The notes: generated by a model not told the origin, from the sequence alone. Positions 30,112 to 40,234 are shown, counted from the stretch's first letter. The stretch: 64,000 bases of DNA from Budorcas taxicolor (GCF_023091745.1 NC_068928.1:15270001-15334000); one strand, 5' to 3'. Program-made: numbers and translations.

Positions 30112-30392
30112 TTCTCAGAGAAGGCAGTGGCACCCCACTCCAGTACTCTTGCCTGGAAAATCCCTTGGATGGAGGAGCCTGGTAGGCTGCAGTCCATGGG
30201 GTTGCTAAGAGTCGGACACGACTGAGTGACCTCACTTTCACTTTTCACTTTCATGCATTGGAGAAGGACATGGCAACCCACTCCAGTGTTCTTGCCTGGA
30301 GAATCCCAGGGACGGGAGCCTGGTGGGCTGCCATCTATGGGGTCGCACAGAGTCGGACACGACTGAAGCGACTTAGCAGCAGCAGCAGCCTC
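30112..30392 (+). mobile_element. Bov-A2 SINE (dimer)
   Basis: Starts at 'gagaaggcagtggcacccca' and ends with 'gaagcgacttagcagcagca'. Both units are intact. Close sister of the element at 22868-23143. Confidence 0.94.
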
Positions 30393-30790
30393 TTTTTGTA
30401 ATTTCTCTGTCAGGTTTTAATATCACGGTTAATCTGGCATCATGAAGCAACTTAGAAATATTCATCTTCCTCCATTTTGAGGTTGTGTAGGATTGACCAT
30501 TTTCTTTCTTTTCTATTTGATGAAATTCATAGTGAAATCATCCATATGGAAATTTTGTTTATGGGAAGATTTTTTGACAAAAAATTCCCTTTATTTAACA
30601 GATATAGGGCTATTTATCTTTTTCTATTTTATCTTGTGTCAGTTTTAGAAACTTGTATTTCTCAAGGAATGTATCCGGTCTGTTTAAGTTGTTTATGTTG
30701 TTCTTATTTACCTTTCTCATGTCTATAGGAAATGTAGTCCCTCTTTAGTTCCTGATATTAGGAAATTGTGTTTTTTTTTTCCTTGATAAT

Positions 30791-31444
30791 CTAGCTTGGC
30801 TGGGCCCCTTAACCCTCCCTAGTTTTTTTGTGTTAACTAATATCCTTGCCTCTGACTTTTCTGGAAAGGCCAAGGGTAGACTTCCTAGGCCTGTCAGTTC
30901 CCACCCTCTAAATCAAAGTGTTTTGCCTTTTTTTTTTTTTTTTTTTAACTTTCTTCCTTCCCTCCTACCTTAAAGGAAGAATTGTCCTTGATTTTCTCCA
31001 ATCAAATTTTCCTCTTATATGTCTGATTCCAAATCCATACTGTAAACTTCTATCTCTTGCTCTTTTAGGTTACCACACCCAGATGTAACACTCTTCTTGA
31101 CCCTTCCCTCTTTCTGTATTATGATCCACACTGTTGTCCAGGCCACAGTCCCTTGAGGCATCTCCAGCCTCAGTTCTGGATCTGATAGTATTGAATATCA
31201 GAGAGACTTATAAGTCTAGGATGTGACATGGCTTTTGACTCACTGGTATTTTTCTCATGCTTTCCTTTCAGACAGAGTATGTTTTCCCCTAGCTTCCTGG
31301 AAATCTTCTACTCAACTGATGAGTACCTTTCTGCTTTAACCCTAGTGAAATCAATCATTTCCTGGTTCAGCAGCTACTTGGACAGATAATGTCGATAAAG
31401 CAGCTGTTGCATGTCATTGCATGTATTTGGGAAGTCTTTGCTAC
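30791..31444. other. unassigned stretch
   Basis: No repeat family or exon recognised apart from a T-run at about 30931-30948. Confidence 0.35.
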
Positions 31445-31506
31445 CCCCACTGATACTACAAAGTCCTTGGGGGCAGGAACCGTGTCTGTTCATATTCTTT
31501 TTTCCA

Positions 31507-31668
31507 ATATTTATTTATTTGGCTGCACAGGGTCTTAGCTGTGGCACGCAAGACCTTCAGTCTTTACTGTGGCAGGAAGGATCTTTAGTTGCAGTGTGTG
31601 GGATCTAGTTCCCTGGCCAGGGATAGAACCACGGCCCCCTGCATTGGGAGCACGGAATCTTAGCCATT
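31507..31668 (-). mobile_element. CHR-type SINE
   Basis: 'tttggctgcacagggtctta', 'ctagttccctggccagggat' and 'gcattgggagcacggaatct'. It lacks the last bases of the head. It lies at the T-rich end of the block inserted in the L2. Confidence 0.85.
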
Positions 31669-31751
31669 CTTTAGTCCTCATATTTTTTTCCCTTAGTTTT
31701 TCTTGCTTTATTTTTCTCCCTTTTATTTTGGCATAAACATTTTTTCCCCTG

Positions 31752-32116
31752 CAAAAATCCTCAACAAAATACTAGCAATCTGAATCCAGCAATACAATAA
31801 AAGGATCATATACCATGATCAAGTGGGATTTATCCCACGGAGGCAAGGATTTTTCAATATTGGCAAATCTATCAGTGCCATACAGCACAGCAACAAATTG
31901 AAGAATAAAAGTCATATGATCATCTTGATAGATGCACTAAAAACTGTTGACAAAATTCAGCACCCGTTTATGATGAAAAAAAAAAAAAAGACTCTCCAGA
32001 AAGTGGGCATAGAGAGAACATACCTCAACATAACAAAGGCCGTATACGACAAACCAACAGCTAACACCACAGTCAACGGTGAAAAGCTGAAAACATTTCC
32101 TCTAAGATCAGGAACA
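31752..32116 (+). mobile_element. L1 ORF2 internal fragment
   Basis: Encodes a degraded reverse-transcriptase segment: 'GFIPRRQGFFNIGKSI', 'DKIQHPF' (motif A neighbourhood) and 'VGIERTYLNITKAVYDKPTA'. An A-run at about 31976-31990 interrupts it. It has no 3' UTR or A-tail on this strand and ends exactly at the L2 target duplication, so it belongs to a composite insertion. Confidence 0.85.
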
Positions 32117-32195
32117 TGTCTGTTCATATGTATATTCTTACTGCCTAACGCACTGTAGGTGCTCAAGACACGTCTGCCAACTGAATAAGGGACAC

Positions 32196-32564
32196 TTACG
32201 TTGCATGAAGATCGGGGGTCTCCACTCCTCCTTATTCCCACTGGGCTCTTTTCCTTCTGTTCTCTCAGTCCCCTCCCTTCCCTACGAGTGTAGAGCCACT
32301 GCTGAGTCCTTCTTCTTCTCCATCACCAATTTTGTTGTTACCAGTTTGTTGCCGGCTTTGCTCTCTCGGGTCTTCCTTCCGGCTGCCTCCTTTCCTTTTT
32401 CTCCCTTTCAGTCTCTGCCATCTCCACTAAACTTTGAAGCGTCGTTGTCTTACTCAGGGACCACTGTCTCTAAGCCAATCTCTCAGCCCTAATAAGTACG
32501 AAGCCCTGGGGAGACAGCCAGAGTCGAGGACACGGATGAGACAGTGATGGTGATGATAGCGCAT
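32196..32564. other. unassigned stretch
   Basis: Pyrimidine-rich to about 32400, then mixed. No named repeat or exon. Confidence 0.35.
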
Positions 32565-32750
32565 GGCTGCCTCAGTCCTAATCACAGCTCAGTCCTCACC
32601 GTAACTCTAGGAGGTGAGCACTATTATTAGCCTCATTATGCTGATGAGGAGATTGAGACTCAGAGAGATTAAGAAATTGGCCCACAATCACACAGTAGAT
32701 GGCAGAGCAGAAGCCAACTGTCTTGGCCAAATCCAGTCCAAACAGCTGGG
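32565..32750 (-). mobile_element. MIR SINE
   Basis: 'tcaccgtaactctaggaggt', 'tgctgatgaggagattgaga' and 'ggcccacaatcacacagtag' are in reverse MIR order. Confidence 0.82.
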
Positions 32751-32753
32751 GAG

Positions 32754-32963
32754 GGACTTCCTTAGTGGTCCAGTGGCTAAGACTTTGAGCTCTCAATGTA
32801 GAGGGGCTTGGGCTCAATCCTTGGTCAGGAAACTAGATACTACATCCTGAAACTGAGTTCTCATGCTGCACCAAGGATTGAAGATGGAAGATTCTGTGTG
32901 CTACAACTAAACCTTGGCCTGGCACATCCAAATAAGTAGAATATTAAAAAAAAAAACATGCAT
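32754..32963 (+). mobile_element. CHR-type SINE
   Basis: Head 'gacttccttagtggtccagt', body 'ctcaatccttggtcaggaaa', A-tail 'ttaaaaaaaaaaacatg'. Short target duplication CTGGGGAG at 32746-32753 and 32964-32971. Confidence 0.88.
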
Positions 32964-32964
32964 C

Positions 32965-33128
32965 TGGGGAGCTCCCATTTCATTGTAGGTTTACTAATTA
33001 TAGAATACTAATAATAACCACTTATCAGATATTCAATATGGGCTAGGTACAGTACTAAGCACTTTAGGTACCTTGCTTCATTTAAATCCTTTCCAGAAAA
33101 TCCTACAAAGCAGGTGTTATGCCTCACA
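32965..33128 (+). repeat. 164-bp direct duplication, copy 1
   Basis: Aligns without gaps to 33349-33512 (constant offset 384), with only five substitutions by eye, about 97% identity. It runs from GGGGAGCTCCCATTTCA to ATGCCTCACA and includes the first part of a MIR, which continues past copy 1 but not past copy 2. Confidence 0.93.
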
Positions 33129-33245
33129 TTTTACAGGTAAGGAAATAGAGGTTCAGAGGAAGTTAACTCGCTTAAGGTCACATGGCAAGTAAGATGCAGA
33201 GCTGGGACTTGAGCCCAGGCCTGTCTGACTCCAAAGCACCTGCTT
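33000..33245 (-). mobile_element. MIR SINE (near full length)
   Basis: 'gtactaagcactttaggtac', 'cacattttacaggtaaggaa', 'cttaaggtcacatggcaagt' and 'cctgtctgactccaaagcac' are in reverse MIR order. It overlaps duplication copy 1. Confidence 0.88.
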
Positions 33246-33289
33246 GTAACCATGATTCTTCTTTTGTCTCTGCTATTACAAGATATCAG

Positions 33290-33630
33290 AATTGAAAGAG
33301 CTGCCTTTGGAAGCTACCAGGCTCTATCTCCTGCTTGAGAGTCACTGATGGGGAGCTCCCATTTCACTGTAGGTTTACTAATTATAGAATACTAATAATA
33401 ACCACTTATCAGATATTCAATATGGGCTAGGTACTGTACTAAGCACTTTAGGTACCTTGCTTCATTTTAATCCTTTCCAGAAAATCCTACAGAGCAGGTC
33501 TTATGCCTCACAGAGTCCATGATGGAGGATCTTCTCAGCCCAGTTTGAATGCTTCCAGGGTTGGGGAGCTCACTCTTTCCTGGGGCAGCCCACCTGTGGT
33601 TAGACAGTGATGATTGCCAGAAAACTCTTT
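33290..33630 (+). mobile_element. ancient repeat remnant (CR1/L3-like), split by duplication copy 2
   Basis: 'gaagctaccaggctctatct' on the left and 'cagtttgaatgcttccaggg', 'gggagctcactctttcctgg' on the right resemble a widely dispersed mammalian repeat. Family assignment is tentative. Confidence 0.4.
33349..33512 (+). repeat. 164-bp direct duplication, copy 2
   Basis: Near-identical to 32965-33128. Flanked by an imperfect direct repeat GAGTCACTGATGG (33339-33351, overlapping the start) / GAGTCCATGATGG (33513-33525), which may mark the insertion site. It contains only a truncated MIR, so copy 1 is probably the source. Confidence 0.93.
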
Positions 33631-33675
33631 TTTTGTAAGGAGCCCAAGAAATCAGCTTCCCTCAGCTCCCGCAGC

Positions 33676-33690
33676 CAGCGCCCTCTAGAA
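33676..33690 (-). promoter_or_regulatory. CTCF-like core motif
   Basis: On the minus strand TTCTAGAGGGCGCTG fits the CTCF core (AGRGGGCGCTG). Unique DNA. Confidence 0.4.
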
Positions 33691-34034
33691 CTGCCCATAC
33701 CCCTCCCCATTCAGGACAGACCCTGCATTCCCCTAGTTTTGCCAGAGGCAGAATTGAGTTAGATCCCCTTGGCCAGAGAGGAGCTGACCTGCCCGAGGTT
33801 GTGCTGTGGGGGTGGGGAGCCAGAAAGTCACAGGCATCCCTGGGGAGGAGATGTACAAATGTTCTGGGTCTTTCATCTTAAGTGGTTTCTGATGCATCTG
33901 GCTGAGTGGTTGCCTGGAGCCACCCCGTTTAACATTCATGTAGATTCTGGGCTGGGCTATTGCAGGAGTAAATCACCCGTGTCTGCCTTCACCCCCCACC
34001 CAATTCCTATCCCCTCAAGACAAGTCGCTCCCTG

Positions 34035-34048
34035 GTCTCCATGGCAAC
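34035..34048. promoter_or_regulatory. RFX X-box motif
   Basis: GTCTCCATGGCAAC has a perfect right half-site, the AT spacer and a left half with one difference. It lies 345 bp from the CTCF-like site at 33676-33690. Confidence 0.5.
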
Positions 34049-34194
34049 AGGCTCATCTGTTTTACATGGCATCCCAGGCCAGGAGAAGTTCATTCTATCC
34101 CAACTCCGCTAAATAATAGGAAGAAGCAGGAGAAGGAGGAGGATGAGGGGGCAATTCCTTCTGATCCCGCTTAGAACACTCAGAGCCGAAAAAG

Positions 34195-34590
34195 CCCTCA
34201 GGTCCACTGGCCCAACGCTCTCATGTTGGATGCAGGAAACTGGCTTCAGAGAGGAAAACTGGTAGTCACACTGTACATCAGTGACAGAGACGGGTCTAGT
34301 GGGCAACCAAGAAACATTTGTTCAATGAATGAATCATGGAATCCTCAAGAGTTAGAGATAGCTGACAGATGAGTCCATCCAGTGCCTGAAAATGTCCAGA
34401 AATTATACTCTACAACAGATGGTCATCCAAACTCAGCTTGGGTGTTTGAAATGAGCTATATTACTATCTGAGGGGCTTCTATTGCTGGGCAGTTTGAAGG
34501 CAGAAAGCTCCTTTACACACTGAGCGTAAGCCTAATCTCCTGTCTGTTACCCATCAGTTCAGATTCTGTCCTTTGGAGCCATGGAGACTC
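34195..34590. mobile_element. ancient MIR3/L3-like remnants
   Basis: 'ggcccaacgctctcatgttg' with 'caggaaactggcttcagaga' resembles a reversed MIR3-type fragment. The following 250 bp resembles old CR1/L3 sequence. Too diverged for certainty. Confidence 0.35.
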
Positions 34591-36754
34591 CAATCCTTCA
34601 CTTGTCCTGTGTGACTAGCTCTGGGGGAGGTATGAGAAAGGTGTAGGGGTATGGGGGAGGTGTGATCTCCCATCTGCAGGGGTAAAGTGATTGACCAGAG
34701 CCAGTTAAAGCCCAGGTGTCCTGGTCCTTGGATGGGGTGGAGGACAGTTGTCTTATCTCCTCCGGGCACTTTCCATTCTCCTCCCATCTGGGAGATGGGG
34801 GCTAGCCCAGTCCATTTCCTGTCTGTACCATTTGTGGAGTTAGGTCCTGAGCCTGACCTCCCCTCTTCACCCCCAGAGCTATCGTCTCTCTAAGACAAGA
34901 AAGCAGTTCCTCTGTTCAACTTCAGGCCAAGGCCTTGTGGGTAGGTGAAGATGATGCCAGGTTCCCTCTCCCCAACCCAGCCATTGACCACACCCCCCAT
35001 CAACCAGCTCCTCTATCACGGCTAGAAAAGCTCCCGTGATCCTAAATGGTGTGAAGCTGCAGAAATTAACAAGGTTCAGAATGTCTTTCTTATCCCTCCT
35101 GGTAGTGACTCTGCTCTATTATTTTTGGAAGGCCACTAAGCCCCTCAAACATTTCCCTTTTCCCTCAGTGTCCCTTATGCCTTTTATTTCCTACAGGAAG
35201 TTCCACGGAGGGGGTTGGGGAGGATCTCTGGAGTGGGCTGTGGGCACAGTGCCTAAAAGGCAGTAGCCTTGGTGGAGAGGGCCAGAGAAATAAGGAGTGG
35301 TTGGGGAAGGTGACAGAGTTAGGGCTGAGAAGGGGGCACTATTTTACTTCTTAAATTCCACCTCTCATTTCTTCCAATTAGTCTGAGAAGCCTCAGACCA
35401 TCCTTCTGAGACCTCAGCACGAGCTGACAGCCACTGGATGGAGGGATGCCTGGATTCCCTCTGCTTTAACTAGGAGTTTGCTTTCTACCCCAGGGGTTTA
35501 GCCAGTCAGTGCAAGCATGCAAATGAAGGAATCCTGAGTAGACTTTCCTCCAGCCATTCACCAGCTGAGTTACAACCTCGGCTCTCTGATTGGCCCAACA
35601 GAAGGAGCTGGGGGCCTTGGGCTGTCAGGCTCAGTTTCTTTAATGGGCCAGTGGGCAGGGAAGAGAAAAAGCGCATAGATAATTAGAACATACACACACC
35701 CTTTCAGTTCAGTTTGGAACACATTGCATCAACATTTTGCAACATGTTTAACTTCATAATTGATTGACTTTTGCTCTTTGGAGGATATGAGAGATTGGAA
35801 GAGGGTTGAGAAGGGAAGACCAGGATAAACGTGGGATGGATAAGGGAACTACCTCCTCCCTCCATCCCCACCAGCTACACTTCCCCACGTTATATTTCGT
35901 CTTGTTTTTTATGGTGTCAAACCCCTCTCGTTTGCCCCCTATTTAGAGGTGTTCACCCAGACCTTTCCAACATTTCGCACCAAGGTCCCTGGGCATGCCT
36001 GGAGCAGGGTTGTGTGTGAGCATACCAGACATGAAGATGGATTGTTCCCCACAATAAATATCGACTGATTCATAAATCTGGTTGCCAGATTCGATCACAG
36101 TCACTGCCTGTATAATCCAAGAGCAGGAAGATGCCAGCTAATTCTGTGCTGGGCCCGCCGATTCCCAGTGGAAGATGTTGAATAAACGTTAATGTCTCTT
36201 AGCCCTGTGCATCTTGGGGGTTGTGTGAGGGGGTTAGGGAAAACGAATCCTTCCAGCCTTGGAGGAGGCAGGTGGTAAACTCAAGTGAACCGAGGGACAG
36301 ACGGTGTCAAAGGACAGGACTGTGGCCCCCTTCTCCCCCACCATCTCCATCCCCCTCCCTCCCTTTAGCTTGAACCTGCCTCTACAGCAACCACAGTCAG
36401 GCTGAGCCAGGTAATGCTGAGCATCTGGACAAAAAGCAGAATCAGCCAGCCCATCACCCAGATGCTTCTTCTAAATACCTCGAGCTTTGTGCAGAGAAAA
36501 ATAAAACACTCTGACAATGATGATCTTTCACTTTTCATCCAGATGTTGGATGTCAAGTAAATACAGCCCGGGGGCAGGGGGCTCTTAATTGCTCTTTCCT
36601 AGAATCTCCATATTAACTCAGGTCCCACAGCCCCTGTGAGGGATTTACTAGAAGGGAGAAGGCAGTTGTTCTTGCTGGCATATACCCCTTGGGTACCGTG
36701 GGTCTGTGGCTGCCAGCTGACGCTGAATACGTTCTGCTAAAAATTTCTCTCGTC
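34591..36754. other. unique non-coding stretch
   Basis: About 2.1 kb without a recognised repeat or exon. It includes a perfect octamer ATGCAAAT (35517-35524) and AT-rich enhancer-like patches at about 35640-35800, 36030-36210 and 36470-36560. No coding potential is evident. Confidence 0.45.
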
Positions 36755-36862
36755 TCCCTCCCAGTCTCTGTCTCTGTCTCTCCTCCATTCTCTCTGTCCC
36801 TCCTTCTTTCCCTCCTCTCCCCGCTCTCTCTGTCTCTGACTCTCTGTCTCTCTTTCTGTCTG

Positions 36863-36902
<40 letters not shown>
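36755..36902 (+). repeat. compound (TC)-rich / (CA)n microsatellite
   Basis: About 105 bp of TCTC/CTGT pyrimidine repeat followed by an uninterrupted (CA) of about 19 units. Source of artefactual Arg/Glu-rich and Ser/Leu-rich frames on both strands. Confidence 0.95.
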
Positions 36903-36905
<3 letters not shown>

Positions 36906-37214
36906 CAGTGTTGGTTTAGACCCTCTGGGTTGAATAGAAGCATATGCTGCAATGGAGAGAAATGTGAGGCTATAATTACCGTGATAATTGGGACCACCCG
37001 ATGGAAATTTCCTTCCTGCCCTGGCCTGCCTCCCACTGCCCTCCCTCACACTCTCTGTTCACAGTTGGGTGATCTTACAGGTGCTTGGATGTGACAAGTG
37101 GTTGGTGTTTGGAAGCAGTTGGTGTTTGCCGCTTTCAAACACCAACCCAGACTGTGGCCCAGGTGACGCTGGCTCCTGCCTCTGGAAAGCTGAAGACCTC
37201 ATTCAAGCGCTGTG
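36903..37214. other. unique stretch with inverted repeat
   Basis: AT-rich candidate element at about 36940-37010 and a perfect 11-bp inverted repeat at 37118-37146. No gene recognised. Confidence 0.4.
37118..37146. repeat. perfect hairpin (11-bp stem)
   Basis: GTTGGTGTTTG at 37118-37128 and CAAACACCAAC at 37136-37146 are exact reverse complements around a 7-base loop. A further direct copy of the left arm lies at 37101-37111. Confidence 0.85.
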
Positions 37215-37660
37215 CGGGTATGCGCCAGGTACTGTTGGAAACTCCAAGAATGGAACAAAATGGATGAAAGCCCTGCCCTCGCAAAGCTTTTTTGGGGACA
37301 GACAAACAAATGCACGTATCCGTTAGAACAAAATATACTAGATGGCCTGAGATATTAAGGCGAAAAGGCAAGAAAGGGTGGTTGGGCAACTGTGGGCTGA
37401 CTTGCGATTCTAGATTGTGTTCCGGACAAGAAGAGGTGAACCAGTGTGTGAGGTCTGGAGTAGGTGCAGGAAGAGGGAACTGGAATTGCGGAGGCCCAAG
37501 GGCAGCACTGGGCCTGGGGTACCTGAGGAATAGTGAGGCGGCGGATGTGGCTGGGAGGAGCAAGCACCAGGGACAGAACAGGGCATAAGGTCAGTGAGGT
37601 CACAGGTCATACAGGGCCCTGACGGTCATCTCAAGATAGTGGGCTTTCACTCAGACGCGC
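37215..37660 (-). mobile_element. L2 LINE remnant
   Basis: 'gatgaaagccctgccctcgc', 'ttggggacagacaaacaaat', 'aggtcacaggtcatacaggg' and 'atagtgggctttcactcaga' follow reversed L2 order. Confidence 0.65.
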
Positions 37661-37811
37661 ACCAATTCCATGGAGAGTCCCCCTAAAACCCAAGTTCCAA
37701 GGAGAGAGAAGCTGCATTTTCCCTCCTGTCAGAGCCTGCTCCCTCTCCCCGCTCCTCCATCAGGGCAGGACTTTCTGGAATGGGGACAGGCCCATCCTTG
37801 GCCCTGGCACA

Positions 37812-38015
37812 GCCTTGTTGTTGTTTAGTTGCTAAGTTGTGTCTGACTCTTTTGTGACCCCGTGGACTGTAAGCCTGCCAGGCGCCTCTATCCATGGAAT
37901 TTCTCAAGGAAGAATACTAGAGCGGGTTGCCATTTTCTACTCCAGGGGAATCTTCCCCATCCAGGCATTGAGCCTGCGTCTCCTGTATCGGCAGGCAGAT
38001 TCTTTACCACTTCTA
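37812..38015 (-). mobile_element. Bov-tA SINE, head-truncated
   Basis: 'ttgtttagttgctaagttgt', 'tggactgtaagcctgccagg' and 'gtatcggcaggcagattctt'. It stops at 'taccac' before the head. Confidence 0.88.
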
Positions 38016-38384
38016 TCTAATTTTACTTTGATGCCACCCAACCCCATGGTTCAGGACCACGCCCCTCTTCTGGGTCATGCAGCTGTCTTGGCCTGGGAAT
38101 GGCTGGGAACACGCAGGCAGGACCAGCTTCCAGGGGAAGAGAAGACAGTCCTGATCCCAGGTAAGTGTCTGATCTGCTGATGCTGCCGGCTGGGGTGCAC
38201 CCTGGTTGGCCATGAGGTCAACCACCTGCTGATTTGCATGGCCCCGGGCACTCCTGACAGACAGCATTTTTTTTTTTTTTTAAATTAGTGGAAAGAATGG
38301 TCTTTCAGCCCTATTCTGATTCTGTCCCCCTGGCTCCTTCTCAGTGGTGGAACTCAAAGAAACCTAATTTGAGAGGAATATGGG
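38016..38384. other. unassigned stretch with T-run
   Basis: Unique sequence except for a T-run at about 38266-38281. Confidence 0.35.
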
Positions 38385-38600
38385 GGAAGACTGTGGGGTC
38401 TGGAGCCAGGCGGCTTCTGATCCCAGATCTATACCTTGTACCTGCTGTGTGGTCTTGAACAAGCTACTGGGTTCCTCTGAGCCTCAGTTTCGTCATCTGG
38501 AGAGTGGGCACGATGGAATGCGCCCACATCCAGCTGCACGGGGTCAGTGGGAAGGCTGGATGTGACTGTGTGTGCAAAGGGCCTGGCCCCTGGTGAACCC
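38385..38600 (+). mobile_element. MIR SINE (near full length)
   Basis: 'ggtctggagccaggcggctt', 'ctgtgtggtcttgaacaagc', 'gagcctcagtttcgtcatct' and 'tgtgcaaagggcctggcccc'. Confidence 0.83.
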
Positions 38601-38866
38601 CCCGCGGTCAGGCTCTGTGATGACAGCAGCCAGACCAGGAGTAGGCCCCGGGACCCTGGCCTCACCTGGAGCATCAGAGGCAGAGGCATCGAGGCCACTG
38701 TTTCTTAGGGCCCAAGGCCCTGCTTAGGTGCCAGGGGGCTCTAGAGGCGGCTGTGGGCCTAGTGCTGTTCCCAGGGCCCAGGCGCCAGCTCTGCGGTCCT
38801 GCCGGGGCTGTCCTCCTGATTGTGCTGGGCTGTGCAAGAGCTGGTTTTGCCTTTTGCCTTTTCTTG
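38601..38866. other. GC-rich unique stretch
   Basis: No repeat family or exon recognised. Confidence 0.35.
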
Positions 38867-39077
38867 TGTGTGCGTGCTTAGTCACTCAGTTGTGTCTGAC
38901 TCTTTGCAACCCCATGGACTGTAGCCCGCCAGGCTCCTCTGTCCATGGGATTCTCCAGGCAATACTGGAGTGGGTAGCCATTCCCTTCTCCAGGGGATCT
39001 ACCCGACCCAGAATGGAACCCTGGTCTCCTGCACTGCAGGCAGATTCTCTAGCATCTGAGCCACCAGGGAAGCCCTC
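38867..39077 (-). mobile_element. Bov-tA SINE (full length)
   Basis: 'gcttagtcactcagttgtgt' to 'atctgagccaccagggaagc'. 12-bp target duplication TGCCTTTTCTTG (38855-38866) / TGCCTTCTCTTG (39078-39089). Confidence 0.94.
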
Positions 39078-39174
39078 TGCCTTCTCTTGGGTGATGCTCA
39101 TTGGTCTACTTCTCTCCTGTTTAAGCACATAGTTTCTGCTAGTTATAAAAAAATGACCACCTGCAGTTGAAAGA

Positions 39175-39295
39175 GGGGAGTGCAGAAGTGGGATGTTGGG
39201 AGACCTGGGTCCTCAGCCCACCTGTGCTGTGTGACCTTGGGCAGGTCACCTCTCCTCCTGGATCTGAGCAATCATTTTTGTAAAAGCTCTAGCTT
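39175..39295 (+). mobile_element. MIR SINE fragment
   Basis: 'ggagacctgggtcctcagcc' and 'tgctgtgtgaccttgggcag' are MIR 5' blocks. Confidence 0.65.
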
Positions 39296-40234
39296 GGTCC
39301 AGAGGATCAGGGGGTCCCTTTGGCTGGGAAAAAGAAAATTCTATTCTGAAAATCTGGTTTGAAAAAAAAAAGATCAAACAATAAATAAATCAAACTCCAG
39401 TTCTAGTGCCAAAATTGAAAGCCTCTCATCTATGGAAAGAGGATTGATATCACCCTGTGTTTAAAAAAGAAGAGAGGGGAAAAAATTAATGGGGTTTAGA
39501 ATGGAAAGTCCAAGTCAAACCCTGTTCTGCAGACAAAGGGAGTGAAGGTGGGTGGGATTATTATCTTTAGCTTCTGAGCATTTTGACTGTGATCTCTGCT
39601 TTAGAAGTCTTTGCAGGTGTGGCAAGGTGGTGGGAGAGGAACCCCCACCTGAGTTCCAGATTAGGTGTTAAGAAGGGGAGAAGGTGGGCTCCAGAATGAG
39701 AAGCTGGGGAAGATGGGGGCCCTTGGGGGAGTCTGGCTGAATCGGTCTGGCCTGAGGGTAGGAGGTTAGCTTGAAGGCTGGGCTGGCAAGGATACGCTTT
39801 CTCAGTCTAGAGAGGGAGTCAGCTTTGCCTTGGAAAAGCCTGGTGGGTGGTTGTGCCAGCAAGAGCCTCGCCAGCCTGACCGGGTCTCCAGAACTTGCAT
39901 TATCTCTTTCTTTGCTCAGTCTGTCTGGGCATCAGCACAGGGCACGGTGGGCAGGGCGTGGGGCGGTTAGGGTGGGGAGATAGACGGGGGTGAAAGGTGT
40001 GGTGCCTGGGCAAACTGGGGCTGAGCAGGACCAAATCCATGTGTGTGGGAGGGAGGCCCAGAGAAACCAGGAGGGAATCATTAGATGAGGCCATTGGTGG
40101 GAGAGGTGGGAGAGGGGGCCATCCCAAGGTGTTGAGGGTGGGCGGTTGTTACCCAGCTGGAGGACTTGGAGAGCGACACCATGGATCTACATGGATCTAC
40201 ACCATGAGGTTCTAAATCATACTTGGTCTAGACC
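39296..40234. other. unassigned stretch
   Basis: A-rich from 39360 to 39500, then G-rich unique DNA. A 10-bp tandem CATGGATCTA occurs at about 40180-40200. No exon recognised. Confidence 0.4.

Larger units (their letters stand above)
26930..30790 (-). mobile_element. L1M LINE, antisense, with six nested insertions
   Basis: The 3' UTR comes first ('gatttgacaaagactttgca', 'cccctttccagtcaatcggt', 'atggaatcagataatatata'), then the reversed ORF2 in order: 'gtggaattgctggatcatag', 'tgacttgttatccgttttat', 'attacctggggcattctagg', 'gttaaacttattcctaagta' and 'ttctcaaggaatgtatccgg'. The L1 parts sit between insertions at 27443-27746, 28080-28152, about 28250-28695, 28943-29155, 29754-29976 and 30112-30392. 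About 2.4 kb of original L1 remains, and no open reading frame survives. Confidence 0.83.
31445..32195 (+). mobile_element. L2 LINE 3' end split by an insertion
   Basis: The left part (31445-31495) has 'cttgggggcaggaaccgtgt'. The right part (32117-32195) has 'tactgcctaacgcactgtag' and 'tgctcaagacacgtctgcca'. TGTCTGTTCATAT occurs at both junctions (31483-31495, 32117-32129), a perfect 13-bp target duplication. Confidence 0.7.

Noticed and set aside
35990..36000. p53 response element half-site (GGGCATGCCT)
   Set aside because: The neighbouring half-site does not match, and single half-sites are common by chance.
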